DNA of 64,000 nt. It comes from Diplolepis rosae (lineage: Eukaryota; Arthropoda; Insecta; Hymenoptera; Diplolepididae). The stretch is taken from positions 11,036,001 to 11,100,000 of the forward strand of contig JAPYXD010000704.1 of assembly GCA_030998225.1 (NCBI GenBank), given 5' to 3'. The notes under the pieces were generated by a model. It ran no database searches, was not told where the DNA came from, and was given only the letters and a program-made list of their open reading frames with translations. This document shows, piece by piece, positions 45,532-56,771 of the stretch (its first letter is position 1; every line of letters begins with the position of its first letter). The translations under genes and the position numbers were made by a program.

Positions 45532-46035
45532 TCAACAGTTCAGTCTAAAAGAAATAATAGATGTATTTGTAATACTGTTAAGTAAATACCAAAAACATAA
45601 GTGAGTTGAATAACCCGCTTTTAATTAAGTCATGCTCATATTCGCGTTAATGAAGATACGTAATAAAAAGAATTGCTTTCTCATATATCCTGAATAAGAG
45701 AACTGTTTCTATGTTTTCATAACTTTTATATTAAACTGAAATGTACACTAAGTAAATGAATCTTTTTTCCCTACGCATGCAGGTTGACATTCATCTTTTA
45801 AAAAGGATATGGTTGAAGTATGCGGATGTGCACTATATATTGACGAAAATTTACATACATTATGTATGTATACTATGTATGTATATACATACATGTGAAT
45901 TTTAATTTGCTTAACAAGCCATTGCGCTTTTTCTGCATGCTCCGATGAACATCCTTGTATACTTGCTCTGAATTTATATATACTACCCGGTCAAAACATA
46001 CTTCAAAACTTATGTAATTTAGATTTTCAAGTGTA
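45532..46035. other. AT-rich DNA, TATGTATG-rich tract
   Basis: No gene. 45850-45895 is a string of ATGTATGTATAC words in both orientations. Confidence 0.5.
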
Positions 46036-46544
46036 AATAAACGGAAAGATTTTTTATGAAATATATGTTATATTTTATAATCATGATTGCAAAGAATATT
46101 AGGAATTTAAAGAAAATCAAAGCGTTATGATAATTATTCATAGAAGTTTGAAGATTTTTCGCAGTGAAAATTCTAAAATTTTGATAAACTGCACTTAGAG
46201 AAGAATTTGGTTGATTTAACAAACATTTCGTTACATAAACTAATTTAATGCATTAATATAACGTTTTGGTTGATTAAACTAAATCTTTGGTTTGCATCAA
46301 CCATAATCTGTTTTAATAAATTTGAAGCTTTTGTTTATCCAAGAAAAAGTTTGTTAGAATCAAGACAATTTTTTTTGAATGAGTATAAAACTGCTGTAAA
46401 TTATGGTAAAGTTTACTATTGGAAACTATCGAGCTGCGAAACACGATCTATAATTTCAATGCGGCTAAAATGCAAACTAACGCAAGGGGGTTGAATGTTT
46501 AAAATGAATTTAAATTTGTATATCAAAGTGATTTTACGATTCTT

Positions 46545-47021
46545 ATGTGAAGTTAGAAACAATAAATACGTGATAAAAATGAATATTCATGAAATAAAAA
46601 GTGTTTTAGATATGATTTTTATCGTATACAGCGAAAAACGCGTTTTCTGTTACAACTTTTTTCCTTAAAAAAAACAATTATTTCACCATGTCATGCAAGT
46701 TTCAACACACTATGAGCGTAAATGAATTTATTTTTACGTAAATATGAACTCCGAATTATTTTTTATAATTTTCTAAATAAAATAGTTACTATCTAAAAAA
46801 GTGTAACCTAAAAGTTAGGTTGGAATTTCTATTTCAGTTATGATCGTCTATTATTCATATTTATTTATCATTCTGGGTCAAATTTCTGTCTGAATACGTA
46901 AATTAAAGTTTATTTAAGCTTATAGTGTGTTGAAACTTGCAGTGCATGGTAAAATGGTTGTTTTGTTTTCGATGAAATTTTTTTTTTATCATTCGCTCAT
47001 TGTTCCTAACTTCACAGAACA
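46545..47021. mobile_element. MITE with ~100-bp inverted arms
   Basis: Left TGTGAAGTTAGAAACAATAA and right, inwards, TGTGAAGTTAGGAACAATGA, then GATAAAAA, ACCATGNCATGCAAGTTTCA and ACACACTATRAGC on both arms. No coding capacity. Confidence 0.75.
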
Positions 47022-47032
47022 ATAGTTAAATT

Positions 47033-47094
47033 ACTTTCACTTTCTTTTTACTTTACTTTCTTTTTACTTTACTTTCCTTTACTTTACTTTCAGA
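47033..47094 (+). repeat. Degenerate (CTTTA/CTTTC)n microsatellite
   Basis: About 60 bases of CTTTACTTTC and CTTTTTA units on the plus strand, ending in CAG. It resembles a splice acceptor by composition, but repeat slippage explains it. Confidence 0.85.
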
Positions 47095-47221
47095 TCCCAA
47101 TTACTTATAGAAAAGTCTTAAACGGTTTTTCCAAAATTTAGTATTTAACTGCAAATACTCTTCACTATAACACGCTTTTCCTTAATTTAAAACGTAATGG
47201 CGAGGTTAATAACTCTTGAAG

Positions 47222-47395
47222 TAACGTGTATACTTGAATATCCTGAAGTATGTGGAATATCTTAAAGTGTGTTGAAATTTTATAAAATACTTTAAAGTAT
47301 TTAAAAAACGCTGAAATATCTTGAAATATGTTTAAGAATCTTGAAATATTTAAAAGTACCTTAGAATATTCTAAAGCATATAAAATAATTCGTTC
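47222..47395 (-). repeat. 10-bp satellite, block S5 left part
   Basis: Same satellite, minus orientation, interrupted by a copy of MITE E. Confidence 0.8.
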
Positions 47396-47642
47396 ATATA
47401 AGATAACTTTTATAACTTACATAACATCTTTCTGAAAATGTATGAAACATAAGAAAAGACAATAAAGCATCTCTGTTAACTACTTCTTAAAAAACACTTT
47501 AAAAAAAATTGAAAACAGGCATTCTTTATTTTCTTCTATTGTATTTTCCAAATTTTCAGGAAGATATTTTGTAAAATAAAAAAGTTATCTTACATGAACT
47601 TTTACATGAATTTAGTCACGTGGTCTGGTTGATCCATGGCCT
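47396..47642. mobile_element. MITE family E, copy in satellite
   Basis: Matches 56772-57130: AAGATAACTTTTATAACTTA, AAAGACAATAAAGCA, then the inverse arm and the terminus GATCCATGGCC beside TTAA at 47643-47646. The left tip is lost. Confidence 0.75.
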
Positions 47643-47780
47643 TTAAATATGTAAAATATTCTGAAACCACTGAAATATCTCAAAATATCTTGAATATTGC
47701 TAAATTCACTGAAATATCTCAAAGTGCTATGGAATATTCGGAAGTATATAATGTATCTTAAAATGTCTACAATATCTTGG
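47643..47780 (-). repeat. 10-bp satellite, block S5 right part
   Basis: Satellite resumes after the E element (AATATCTCAAAATATCTTGA). Confidence 0.8.
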
Positions 47781-48319
47781 AGATTACGAAAAACTCCATT
47801 TTATCGAAACGAACGTGATATTCGACACTTTTCTAGAAAGGTGTACCCGTTAGCAGGATTCGTGATGCAGACTTGTCTGTCGTTAAGTCGGTCGACAGTT
47901 TCGATCGTTGCAATTTAAAGCGACGTGAAGGAATAATTTGTCATATCTGTATAAACCTCTACTGAAAGAAATTCTGTTTATCGCAAAAGTAGACGCTCTA
48001 ACACATTTACGTGATTCAATGTTTGCTTACGAAAACTCGTTCTAAGCTGATCAACCCTTAATAAGGAATTGTTATTGGAATTTTGACGTAAATGCATGCT
48101 CTTTGCTTAACGCGCCACGTCTGAAGGAGAACCTGATAAGTTGTAAGAATTAATGATCTATCTGGTTATAAGCTTGTCTATCTCGAATTAAGTGAGCAAA
48201 AAAATGTTGAAGAAACACTTGTTAAAATTTGATTTGATTTTCGTAACAAATAATGTTCTTGTGTTCGATCTCAACCACCTAATTTATTTTCAATTATTGA
48301 AAATATTAATCTACACCTA
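47781..48319. other. Unassigned DNA
   Basis: The frame at 47697-47918 begins in satellite and has no motif. The stretch 47800-48180 is balanced and apparently single-copy. Confidence 0.4.
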
Positions 48320-49035
48320 CATCTGACTTCGAGATATTCCAAAATACTCTAGTAACTTGAGGATATTTTAATGTATTTCGAGATATCTTGATTCATTGTA
48401 GTATCTCATATTTCAAGGTACGTTAAAATATTCAAGATACTTTGGAATATGCAAGATACTTTGGAATATTTAAAGGTATTTCAAGATATTTTAAGATACT
48501 TCGGGATATTTTAAGGTGTTTTTTAGATATTTAAAGATACTTCAGATTCTTCCAAAATACTTGAATGTATTATAGGGTTTTGATGATATTTTAGTGACTG
48601 GGATATTACAAGATACTTAAGAATATTGTAAGGTACTTTAGATTTTCCAATAGACATAATTTAGGATATTTCTCATACTTCAGAATATTATTAAGTACTT
48701 TAGGATACTTTAAGATGCTCTAAGGTATTCTGAATTGATTTAGAATGTTCTAAGATACTTTCGAATACTTTAAAATATTTAAAGATATTTTAAGGTACTT
48801 CAGAATATCTCAAGGTACTTAAAGGTATTCCAAGGTACTTCAATACATTGCGGTGTCTTTTCGGAATTTTAGCATTCCCAGGATATTTTAAGGTACCTAA
48901 AGATATTTCAATGTACATATTTTAGGATATTTAAAATACTTCTCAATATTTTAGGGTACTTTAGGATACTTCAAGGTGCTCCAAGATACTTCAATGCATT
49001 TCAGAATATTTCAAAGTACTTTAGAATATTTTAAG
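48320..49035 (+). repeat. 10-bp satellite, block S6
   Basis: Plus orientation, unlike its neighbours S4, S5 and S7. It is more diverged, with units such as TTTAAGGTACTTCAGAATAT. Confidence 0.88.
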
Positions 49036-49789
49036 GTTTATGATCTTGAGCTACTTAGTTATCATAATATATTTTCTATAAAATTAATTCAAGAAAGGAC
49101 AATGTCAATTTATTGAGAGTTTTTGTATTTTGAACATGAGGTAGTCAATTATGTTGAAATTCTCAGAGGATGGATCGATCCAGTTGACTTCGTTGATATT
49201 TCACAGACGCCGATATGTAAGCAAGGATATTGATGTTGACGTAAGTAACGACGTTTAATGGATCGCTCGGGTACGCTTTGCAATAAAAATAACGAGCAAG
49301 GAGAAAAGTTCGCTTCGGTAGAACGACGAAATGGGGAAAAGCTAAACAAACTGCAAGAAGCTAAAGCTATGCACTTTATAATGTTCTAGAATCCTGGAAT
49401 CTCTAAAAACATTGTCATACTCAAGAAAAGGCAAAGTTCTCTTTCACTAAAATTTTTAAATTGCATTTGAAATTTTATACCAGGGGGATATAATTCTGAA
49501 TTTTCTTTCTCTTAAAAGATATATTAGAAAGAATATGAAGCATTAGGAACATGGTAGAACGGATTAAAACAATGGGTAGCCACAGTGTAGGTGAAAATTG
49601 TTATTTCCTTTCTGTAAAATTATCATGTAATACTTGTAGACTTACAAATCTTCAAATTACTAATTGTAAATAAATGCAATCTTAGAGATCTGCGTTTTCA
49701 ATTTTCCAAAAAGAAAATTGAGAATTCTGATCATAAAAAACAATAAAGTTTTGATAATTTATATGAAACTAGGCTAAAGTTTCAAAATA
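49036..49789. other. Unassigned DNA
   Basis: A balanced patch at 49140-49390 contains a minus frame (49149-49349) without motifs. No repeat recognised. Confidence 0.4.
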
Positions 49790-50062
49790 CTAAAATAGTT
49801 TAACAAATCTTCATATACCCAAAAGTACCATAAATTATTCTAAATAGCATGAAGTTTTTGGAATATTTTTAAGTATTTGGAATTTCCTCAAGCATATAAA
49901 ATACGCAAAAGTACGTTGAACTATTTTAAAGTATATAAAATTTATTAAAGTGTGAAAAATATCCTAAAGTTATTAAAATATCTTAATAAATCTTGAAATA
50001 CTCAGAAGTGCGTTGGAATATTCGAAAGTATATGAAGTATCTTGGTTTGCGTTGAATATCTT
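49790..50062 (-). repeat. 10-bp satellite, block S7 first part
   Basis: Minus orientation; stops inside the TTTGCGTTGAATATCTTG unit where a 243-bp insertion begins. Confidence 0.85.
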
Positions 50063-50305
50063 GCACTGAAAAAAAAGAATTCGACGATAAAGACATAATT
50101 GTGGTTCCTTGACCTATATTATATTGGAGATTTACTGAAAACCAAGGTTTTCTTGTATTAGTTCAGCCTGTATGTGTATTCCAATCATATGAATTACTGT
50201 TGCAGCAATATTTTTGGTTAACTGTGAAATATATATTGTTGAATTACATAAAAACATTCAGCTATATTCATATGGCTGATAAATCCCAAGCATTTCTTTC
50301 GTTGT
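50063..50305. mobile_element. Unclassified insertion in satellite
   Basis: Non-satellite sequence between the interrupted unit GAATATCTTG and its continuation ATCTTGAATTATGCGGAAG. Weak inverted ends (CACTGAAAAAAAAGAATT and CACAACGAAAGAAATGC). The minus frame 50218-50412 has no motif. Confidence 0.5.
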
Positions 50306-51811
50306 GAAATATCTTGAATTATGCGGAAGTAACTTTGATACCTTAAAGAAACTTTAAATATCCAGAGGTACGTGGATGTATTATAAAGTATATTAAAATA
50401 CTCTAAAGTCACTTAAATATATCAACAAATATTCAAATACTCAGAAGTACTTTGAAATATTCTAAAGAGTATAAACTTTTTGAAATATTTCGAAGTATTT
50501 GGAATATCCTGAAGCATATAAAATACCTAAAAGCACGTTGAAATATTGTATAGTGTATCTATATTTTATAGTTTGTTAAATATCCTAGTCACTAAAATAT
50601 CTTAAAAATTTTTGGAATTCTCAGAAGTACCTTGGGACATTCTACAGTATATGAAGTATCTTGGTTTGCGTCAAATATCTTTAAGTATCTTGACTTATCC
50701 GGAAGTAACTTTGATATCTTAAAGAAACTTTTAATATCTAAAAGTACCTGGATGTATTCTTAAGTATGTGGAATATCTTAAAGTATTTGTAACATTCTGA
50801 AGTACCTTGAAATATTCTAAAATATCTTAAAATACTCTGAAGTCACTAAAATATATCAAGACATATTCAAATACTCAGAAGTACTTTGAAATATTCTAAA
50901 GAGTATGAAGTTTTTGAAATATTTCGAAGTATTTGGAATATCCTGAAGCATATAAAATACCTAAAAGCACATTGAAATATTGTATAGTGTATCTATATTT
51001 TATAGTTTGTTAAATATCCTAGTCACTAAAATATCTTAAAAATTTTTGGAATTCTCAGAAGTACCTTGGGACATTCTACAGTATATGAAGTATCTTGGTT
51101 TGCGTCAAATATCTTTAAGTATCTTGACTTATCCGGAAGTAACTTTGATATCTTAAAGAAACTTTTAATATCTAAAAGTACCTGGATGTATCCTTAAGTA
51201 TGTGGAATATCTTAAAGTATTTGTAACATTCTGAAGTACCTTGAAATATTCTAAAGTATCTTAAAATACTCTAAAGTCACTTAAATATATCAACAAATAT
51301 TCAAATACTCAGAAGTACTTTGAAATATTCTAAAGAGTATAAACTTTTTGAAATATTTCGAAGTATTTGGAATATCCTGAAGCATATAAAATACCTAAAA
51401 GCACGTTGAAATATTGTATAGTGTATCTATATTTTATAGTTTGTTAAATATCCTAGTCACTAAAATATCTTAAAAATTTTTGGAATTCTCAGAAGTACCT
51501 TGGGACATTCTACAGTATATGAAGTATCTTGGTTTGCGTCAAATATCTTTAAGTATCTTGACTTATCCGGAAGTAACTTTGATATCTTAAAGAAACTTTT
51601 AATATCTAAAAGTACCTGGATGTATTCTTAAGTATGTGGAATATCTTAAAGTATTTGTAACATTCTGAAGTACCTTGAAATATTCTAAAATATCTTAAAA
51701 TACTCTGAAGTCACTAAAATATTTCAAAAAATATTCAAACTCTCTGAAATACCTTGGAATATTCTAAAGTATATAAAGTATCTTAAATTATCAAGAAGTA
51801 ATTTTGATATC
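50306..51811 (-). repeat. 10-bp satellite, block S7 with 434-bp units
   Basis: Three nearly identical higher-order units. The word TTGGTTTGCG occurs at 50661, 51095 and 51529, exactly 434 bp apart each time. Within each unit the ~10-bp words (AGTATCTTGA, AATATCTTAA, AGTACCTTGA) diverge from one another. Confidence 0.95.
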
Positions 51812-51815
51812 TTAA

Positions 51816-52021
51816 GGACGTATGATGGTAGACTCTGACGTATCCAATTATATACGATAGCTTTATAATGAAAATTATAATTTAAACAAATTTTCCGGAG
51901 AAGACAGTAATACTTTACATTTTCCTGCATTGCTGTCTTATTCAGAAGATTTTTTAAAATTATTATCTTATCAATAAAGCGGTCGTATATAATTGGTAAT
52001 GACAGACCTTATCACATGGCT
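51816..52021. mobile_element. MITE family H (TTAA target) in satellite
   Basis: TTAA at 51812-51815 and 52022-52025. Inverted arms start GGACGTATGATGGTAGACTC and AGCCATGTGATAAGGTCTGT and share CCAATTATATACGA. The satellite word GATATCTTAAAGAAACTTT is restored when the element and one TTAA are removed, confirming the target duplication. Confidence 0.88.
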
Positions 52022-52250
52022 TTAAAGAAACTTTAAATATCCAAAGAAACCTTGATGTATTCTCAAGTATGTGGAATATCTTGAAGTATTTGAAACATCC
52101 TGAAGTACCTTAAAATATTCTAAAGTATCTTGAAATACCCTAACGTTACTAAAATACCTCAAGAAATATTCAAATACTCAGAAGTACCTTGGAATATGTG
52201 TAAAGTGTGTAAAATATCTTAGTACTTAGGAATATTCTCAAGCCTTAAAG
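52022..52250 (-). repeat. 10-bp satellite, block S7 last part
   Basis: Continues the unit interrupted by MITE H and then fades into unrelated sequence. Confidence 0.85.
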
Positions 52251-53930
52251 TGAAACGTATAGTTAATTAATGATTGGAATCGCGACTCTCTTAATGTATT
52301 GATTGATAATACATTGAATTAATAATATAATTTTTTTCGAGTAGAGTGATATCAATAACAAAGTCCGGTACGTCGACATCGAGGCTGTTTTGTATTAAGC
52401 ATTTACCCACCTTGATGAGTGAAGCTAATCAACGACTAACTTTACGTGTCGTTCGTTAATGGCGTTATTTCGCAATTATCTGACACGTGATAATATATCT
52501 ATATTAATCGCGGACCTCTCATTGTTCGAGTGCTGGACCCTCGACATCATCGCCGATTTGTCAGTGACACTCCTGTTATGATCTTCCCTATCACCCTCAT
52601 GTATGCGCGTATAACAACCTATGTACCGACATATACCTCTGAACAAACTTTATAATGGTCATTTGTTTCCCGATCTCTGTTCATGTCACGTGGATATCTG
52701 GGGATAGATACCGCTCCTCGTCAACACATCCGTCTACATTACGGGCATGACAGTGGCCACGGGTAATGGACCATAAGTTGATTGACTATTTTACTGTTTC
52801 TCTGAGTTTTATAAAACGTCCCACCCTCATGCAAAAAGATAAGCTAGTTTTTAGATTCCTAGGGGAGTTACTCATTGCTAGAATATATCAAGTGTATTTT
52901 TGATTTATAAAGGAATCTAAAAATATTAGATTTCCTCAAAAAGAAGAAAATATTTTTTATTTTAGAGGAAATTTCCTCTTTTCAAATCCTCTTACACTTT
53001 CATCTAAAAGCGAGAATATTCCGATACAAATTAAAGGATTTTTATTTATTTATAAGAGGAAAGATGGCATGAGGACGACTTTTACCTTTTTTTCTCAGAT
53101 TGAGATTATGGGGTTAAACTACTGTAGAGCACGAAATAATAGGCATATTTTGGGAATTGTTTTTGGTGCAATAAAGAGATCAATCGAAATTTTGTAAAAT
53201 GGGATTTATAATACTAGTAATAAAGTACAGAAAATATTTTTTTCAAGTTCGTTCATGACAAAATGGCGGTTGCGCAGCATTTATCCGTCGGTGCCCTTTT
53301 TTAAAGGGGCCCACGGCTGGAAAACTAACTCCCGCAATTTTTGAGCTGGAACAAAAAATTTAAGTTTTTTCGATTCTATAGAACAACATCGTGTACTTTT
53401 TAAAAAAAAGTTTAAAATTTCATGAAAAAATCGTCACAGAATTGTTTATAAAAAAGAATCTATGCAATATAAAGAAAAAACCTTACGTACGTCGCTGGAG
53501 AAAGCAATTTTGAATATACTTTTAAAATTTTTCCGCCCTCCATCTTTTGGTATATCATTTTTAAGACCCTGAAACACACTTTACTCATAGAATGGAATTA
53601 TTTGCATATACGCAGTCAATCAAGTTACGACTTTTTACGGCTATTTTTAGCCGCAAATAAATAATTCACGGCTCTGTCATTTTTTTTCAGAAAATCAATT
53701 TTTGTTTATGGGGTGCTGGATAGGCGTTCAGCTAGTATCCCAATCATGTAAAAAATAATGGCTATTTTTAGACCCAAATAAAAAATTTACGACTTTATTA
53801 ATGAATAAAAATCAATTCTTGTGTGTGGAGTGATGTCGCACAGTGGTCGGAAAATCCAAAAAGCTGGCCAAAATATGAAGGTGTTATTGGAATCACATAA
53901 TATTCGGTATTCCTAAGTTTTCCATGTCGC
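52251..53930. other. Balanced island, then AT-rich DNA
   Basis: 52330-52850 is balanced, single-copy and has no long frame. GGGGAGTTACTCA at 52861-52874 resembles the end of the TTAA element at 12260, but no partner end was found. 53250-53340 has AAAATGGCGGTTG and GGGGCCCACGG. No gene seen. Confidence 0.4.
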
Positions 53931-54250
53931 TAATTACGATACTGAATTCAGATTTTCAAAATTCAAAATGGCGGATTCAATATGGCGGACAAATTTTAGA
54001 AAAAGTTATCCAATCTTTTTGAAACTCGGCACTTACAAGGTTTTTGAGGTCACTAATTACGATATAGAGTTCAGATTTTGAAGATTCAAAATAGTGGATC
54101 CAATATGGCGGACAGATTTTGAAAAGTCATTTAATTTTTCTGAAACTCGGTATTTAGGAGTTTTGAAGGTCGCTAATTACGAAACAGAATTTATATTTTT
54201 GAAATTCAAAATGGCCGATCCAATATAGTGGACTAATTCGAGAAAAGGTC
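53931..54250 (+). repeat. ~120-bp tandem repeat with ATGGCGGA motifs
   Basis: Three units: CTAATTACGATA/CTAATTACGAAA starts at about 53930, 54053 and 54173 (123 and 120 bp apart). Each carries TTCAAAATGGCGGATCCAAT, ATGGCGGAC and GAAACTCGG. Non-coding. Confidence 0.88.
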
Positions 54251-54464
54251 ATTCTATCTTTTCAATACTGATTATGAATATATATATTATATTATTGCGC
54301 AGATTACTACAGAATAATTTATTTTTGTCACATGATTAAGAAACGATATTTGGATATTACATAACAATCTTACGTTATGTGTATAAAGCATAATGTCTCT
54401 GCAATAAATTTTCGATTTTCTTGATCAGTTTCGGTTTCTGATAAATTTTAAATTCACACATGCA

Positions 54465-54680
54465 ATAAAAAGACCAGTTGAAAAACCGAGATTCCGGTTA
54501 GGCCATATTTAACATTATTTTTTAATTAAAATAACTAGAAATTCCGGTTATTTTTACCAGATTTTTTCGGAATTACTAGGAAATCTGTTTGATATAATCA
54601 GAATTCTGGTTTAAATAACCAGAAAATAATTTTAAATATGGCCTAACCGGTTTTCCGGTTTTGTTTTAACTGGACTTTTT
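54465..54680. mobile_element. MITE family G, 'GGTTAGGCCATATTTAA' arms
   Basis: Inverted arms share CCGGTTAGGCCATATTTAA on the left (about 54500) and the same word read from the right (about 54645), with AGWCCAGTT at the tips. Inside are AACCAGAAATTCCGGTTA words like those at 26170-27200. Confidence 0.78.
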
Positions 54681-55136
54681 TTCCGTACATAAATTACTTC
54701 CACAGGTGTAAATATTTACCAATTTATGCATTTAAATACAATATATTCTTATACATTCATGTGATGCCTTTATAGCATTCTTAACTTCTCGTAAGAGAAA
54801 TTACAACTTGGCACAAGAAGTAAAGCATAATAATTCAATATTTTTGCAAGTCAGATTTCATGGATATTTCAAGACGCAAATTAATAATTGACAACTCTAT
54901 TACTTTTTCCAAAAAATACAGTACCTGATTGATTGACGCAAAGAAATATTTGTCTTAACATTACTGAATCTTGGTTAAACGGATCGAAATTATTCGTTTT
55001 GTTGGAACAAATTATTTGATTAACGGTATTATGATACAAAAAGTAATTTTATCAGTCGAATTAACATTTATAATCGTTTTGTAAAAAGTAACCATTGAGC
55101 ATATGCAGCAAGATATTAATTTCTCTTTTCCATGAA
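54681..55136. other. AT-rich DNA, nothing recognised
   Basis: No frame, RNA motif or repeat recognised. Confidence 0.5.
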
Positions 55137-55385
55137 CTCTCTAAATCTGAATCAGTCCAAATCCACTGATTATCAGTGAAATTTGACTAATTCAAATAGC
55201 TGAAAAGAGTTTACTGGGAATCAGTCAAATTTCACTAATCTATTCAGTGAAAATTAATTGATTTAACAGTTAAAATCAACTAATTTAACAGTTAAAATAT
55301 TTTTTCACTGATTACTGCACTGAAAAAAAAAAAAGCGAATCACTGACTCAACCAGTGAAAATTTGACTGTTTTAGATTTAGAGAG
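55137..55385. mobile_element. MITE family 'T', copy 2
   Basis: Ends CTCTCTAAATCTGAATCAGT and, from the right, CTCTCTAAATCTAAAACAGT. The interior matches 17144-17364 (ACTGATTATCAGTGAAATTT, CAAATAGCTGAAAAGAGTT). A CAACTAATTTAACAGTTAAA stretch is duplicated here. Confidence 0.85.
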
Positions 55386-56029
55386 AAAAGCATAGGTTAT
55401 TAGTAATTTACGTAATCAAGAAACGAAAAAGAAATTTTTTTAAAATACCGAGCAATGAAGCAAGTTTTTTATTCTAAAAAGTGCAATACTGATTTTCTTA
55501 TTAATAAATTGTACAAAATATGTTTTGCTAATAAAGTGAATTTACTTTTTGTTTCAGGTGAGTTCAGTTTACCGTCGTTTTTATTCGTGAATTTTATGTG
55601 AGTAGAGAAGTCAAATAAAAATATTTTGCTCTTCAAACATGTTTGCAATATTACAAGGTAGTAAAGTAAATATCACAGAAACTAAATTGATATTATATAT
55701 TTTCGGACTACGTTATTAAAATGTGTAATACAGCATAGTGTTTGTCAGACTTCCAAAACTTTTTTCCTGTCATTGTAGGAAGATCGTTACGTGCCTCTAC
55801 ATTGGTGATCTCACAGCGAAAGAAAAAGTTTTTCTTATTGAGGGCTTCTATCCTTGAGCCAAATCTTATACAGTAGCTTATAGAACTTTTCGCAAAAAGT
55901 TTCCCGCAGAAGAACGGTCAACGAGAACCAAGCCAGATTATCTCCAGTTGCAATTTATTTTTAGGATTAATCGAAAATTTTCGTAATTTCAGTAACCTAG
56001 AAAATTTTTTTTACGTACACGGAGAAACT
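55386..56029. other. AT-rich DNA with ratchet-like site
   Basis: Contains the junction at 55556 (separate entry). 55740-55950 is balanced and unassigned. No gene. Confidence 0.4.
55526..55563 (+). promoter_or_regulatory. Candidate recursive splice site 2
   Basis: TTACTTTTTGTTTCAG (AG at 55556-55557) directly followed by GTGAGT (55558-55563). A CTAAT branch-point-like word lies 25-30 bases upstream (GCTAATAAAG, about 55528). This is a stronger match than site 1, because the acceptor is TTTCAG. Confidence 0.45.
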
Positions 56030-56360
56030 TTTCATAGCAAAATATGTTTTATTTTATAATGATAATTCTAAAAAATATTAGTAATTTCAAATTAGATGGT
56101 TGAGTTCGAAATTCAAATTCTTTAAAAAAAATTTAATATTAGGAATCTAGGGAAAGTCGAGGTGCAATGGTAATTATTTCTAGCGGACTAGAAATTTTTC
56201 GCAGTCAGAATAATAAAGATTCGAAAAATGATATATTTTCGTATAGGTTATGGTAAAGTTTGATACAATCTATAGTAAATTAGGATATAGATTATCTAAA
56301 GTTCAGTATTTCGCTGCGACTGATTCTCACTATTACACGCTTTTCCCTAAATTGAAACTT
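56030..56360 (+). repeat. Family D repeat, second copy
   Basis: Matches the pieces of 46036-47215 in order (GTTTTATTTTATAATGATAA, TTTTTCGCAGTCAGAAT, TTATGGTAAAGTTTGATAC, ACACGCTTTTCCCTAAATTG). Uninterrupted, so it shows what was inserted at 46-47 kb. Confidence 0.55.
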
Positions 56361-56370
56361 AGTTTAGCAA

Positions 56371-56665
56371 AAATTGTAAAATTTAGCTAAAATTTACAGG
56401 AAGTTCGCTACTCATTTTTACAGCTTGACTTTTTAGTAGATTTTACAAGAAGTTCAGTTCAATTAACAGATTTTCTGTACGTTTCACTTAGCGTCCAGTA
56501 AAATCCATTGAACTCGAATTTTTTTTTATTTTGTAGCTTCACTGGAAGATAACTGAAAAGTCCTAAAAAATCTGTCGATTGAACTGAACTTCTTGTAAAA
56601 TGTACTAAGGAGTCAAGTTGTAAAAATGAGTACCAAATTTCCTCTAAATTTTACTAACATTTTTT
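56371..56665. mobile_element. Palindromic MITE, ~105-bp arms
   Basis: Left arm and inverted right arm share GTAAAATTTAG, ACTCATTTTTACARCTTGAC, TTTTACAAGAAGTTCAGTTC and ACAGATTTT. The frame at 56626-56811 spans its end and is not supported. Confidence 0.78.
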
Positions 56666-56771
56666 CTGTATCTTTCATAAAATATTTCATCACTGGAAAA
56701 AAGCATTTGCATGATTATTTTAGAGATTTTGCAGAGTCTGTATTGCAGTTTTCGAAAACATCTACCATTAA

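Larger units (their letters stand above)
46036..47215 (+). repeat. Family D repeat interrupted by other elements
   Basis: 46036-46195 (GTTATATTTTATAATCATGA ... TTTTTCGCAGTGAAAAT), about 46390-46425 (ATTATGGTAAAGTTTACTAT) and 47105-47215 (ACACGCTTTTCCTTAATTTA) match in order 56030-56360. The gaps hold a TTGGTTGATTTAA repeat (about 46200-46370), a MITE (46545-47021) and a CTTTA microsatellite. The frame 46270-46494 is incidental. Confidence 0.55.

Noticed and set aside
47033..47098. CTTTACTTTACTTTCAG as a splice acceptor
   Set aside because: It is the end of a microsatellite, with no donor, exon or frame following.
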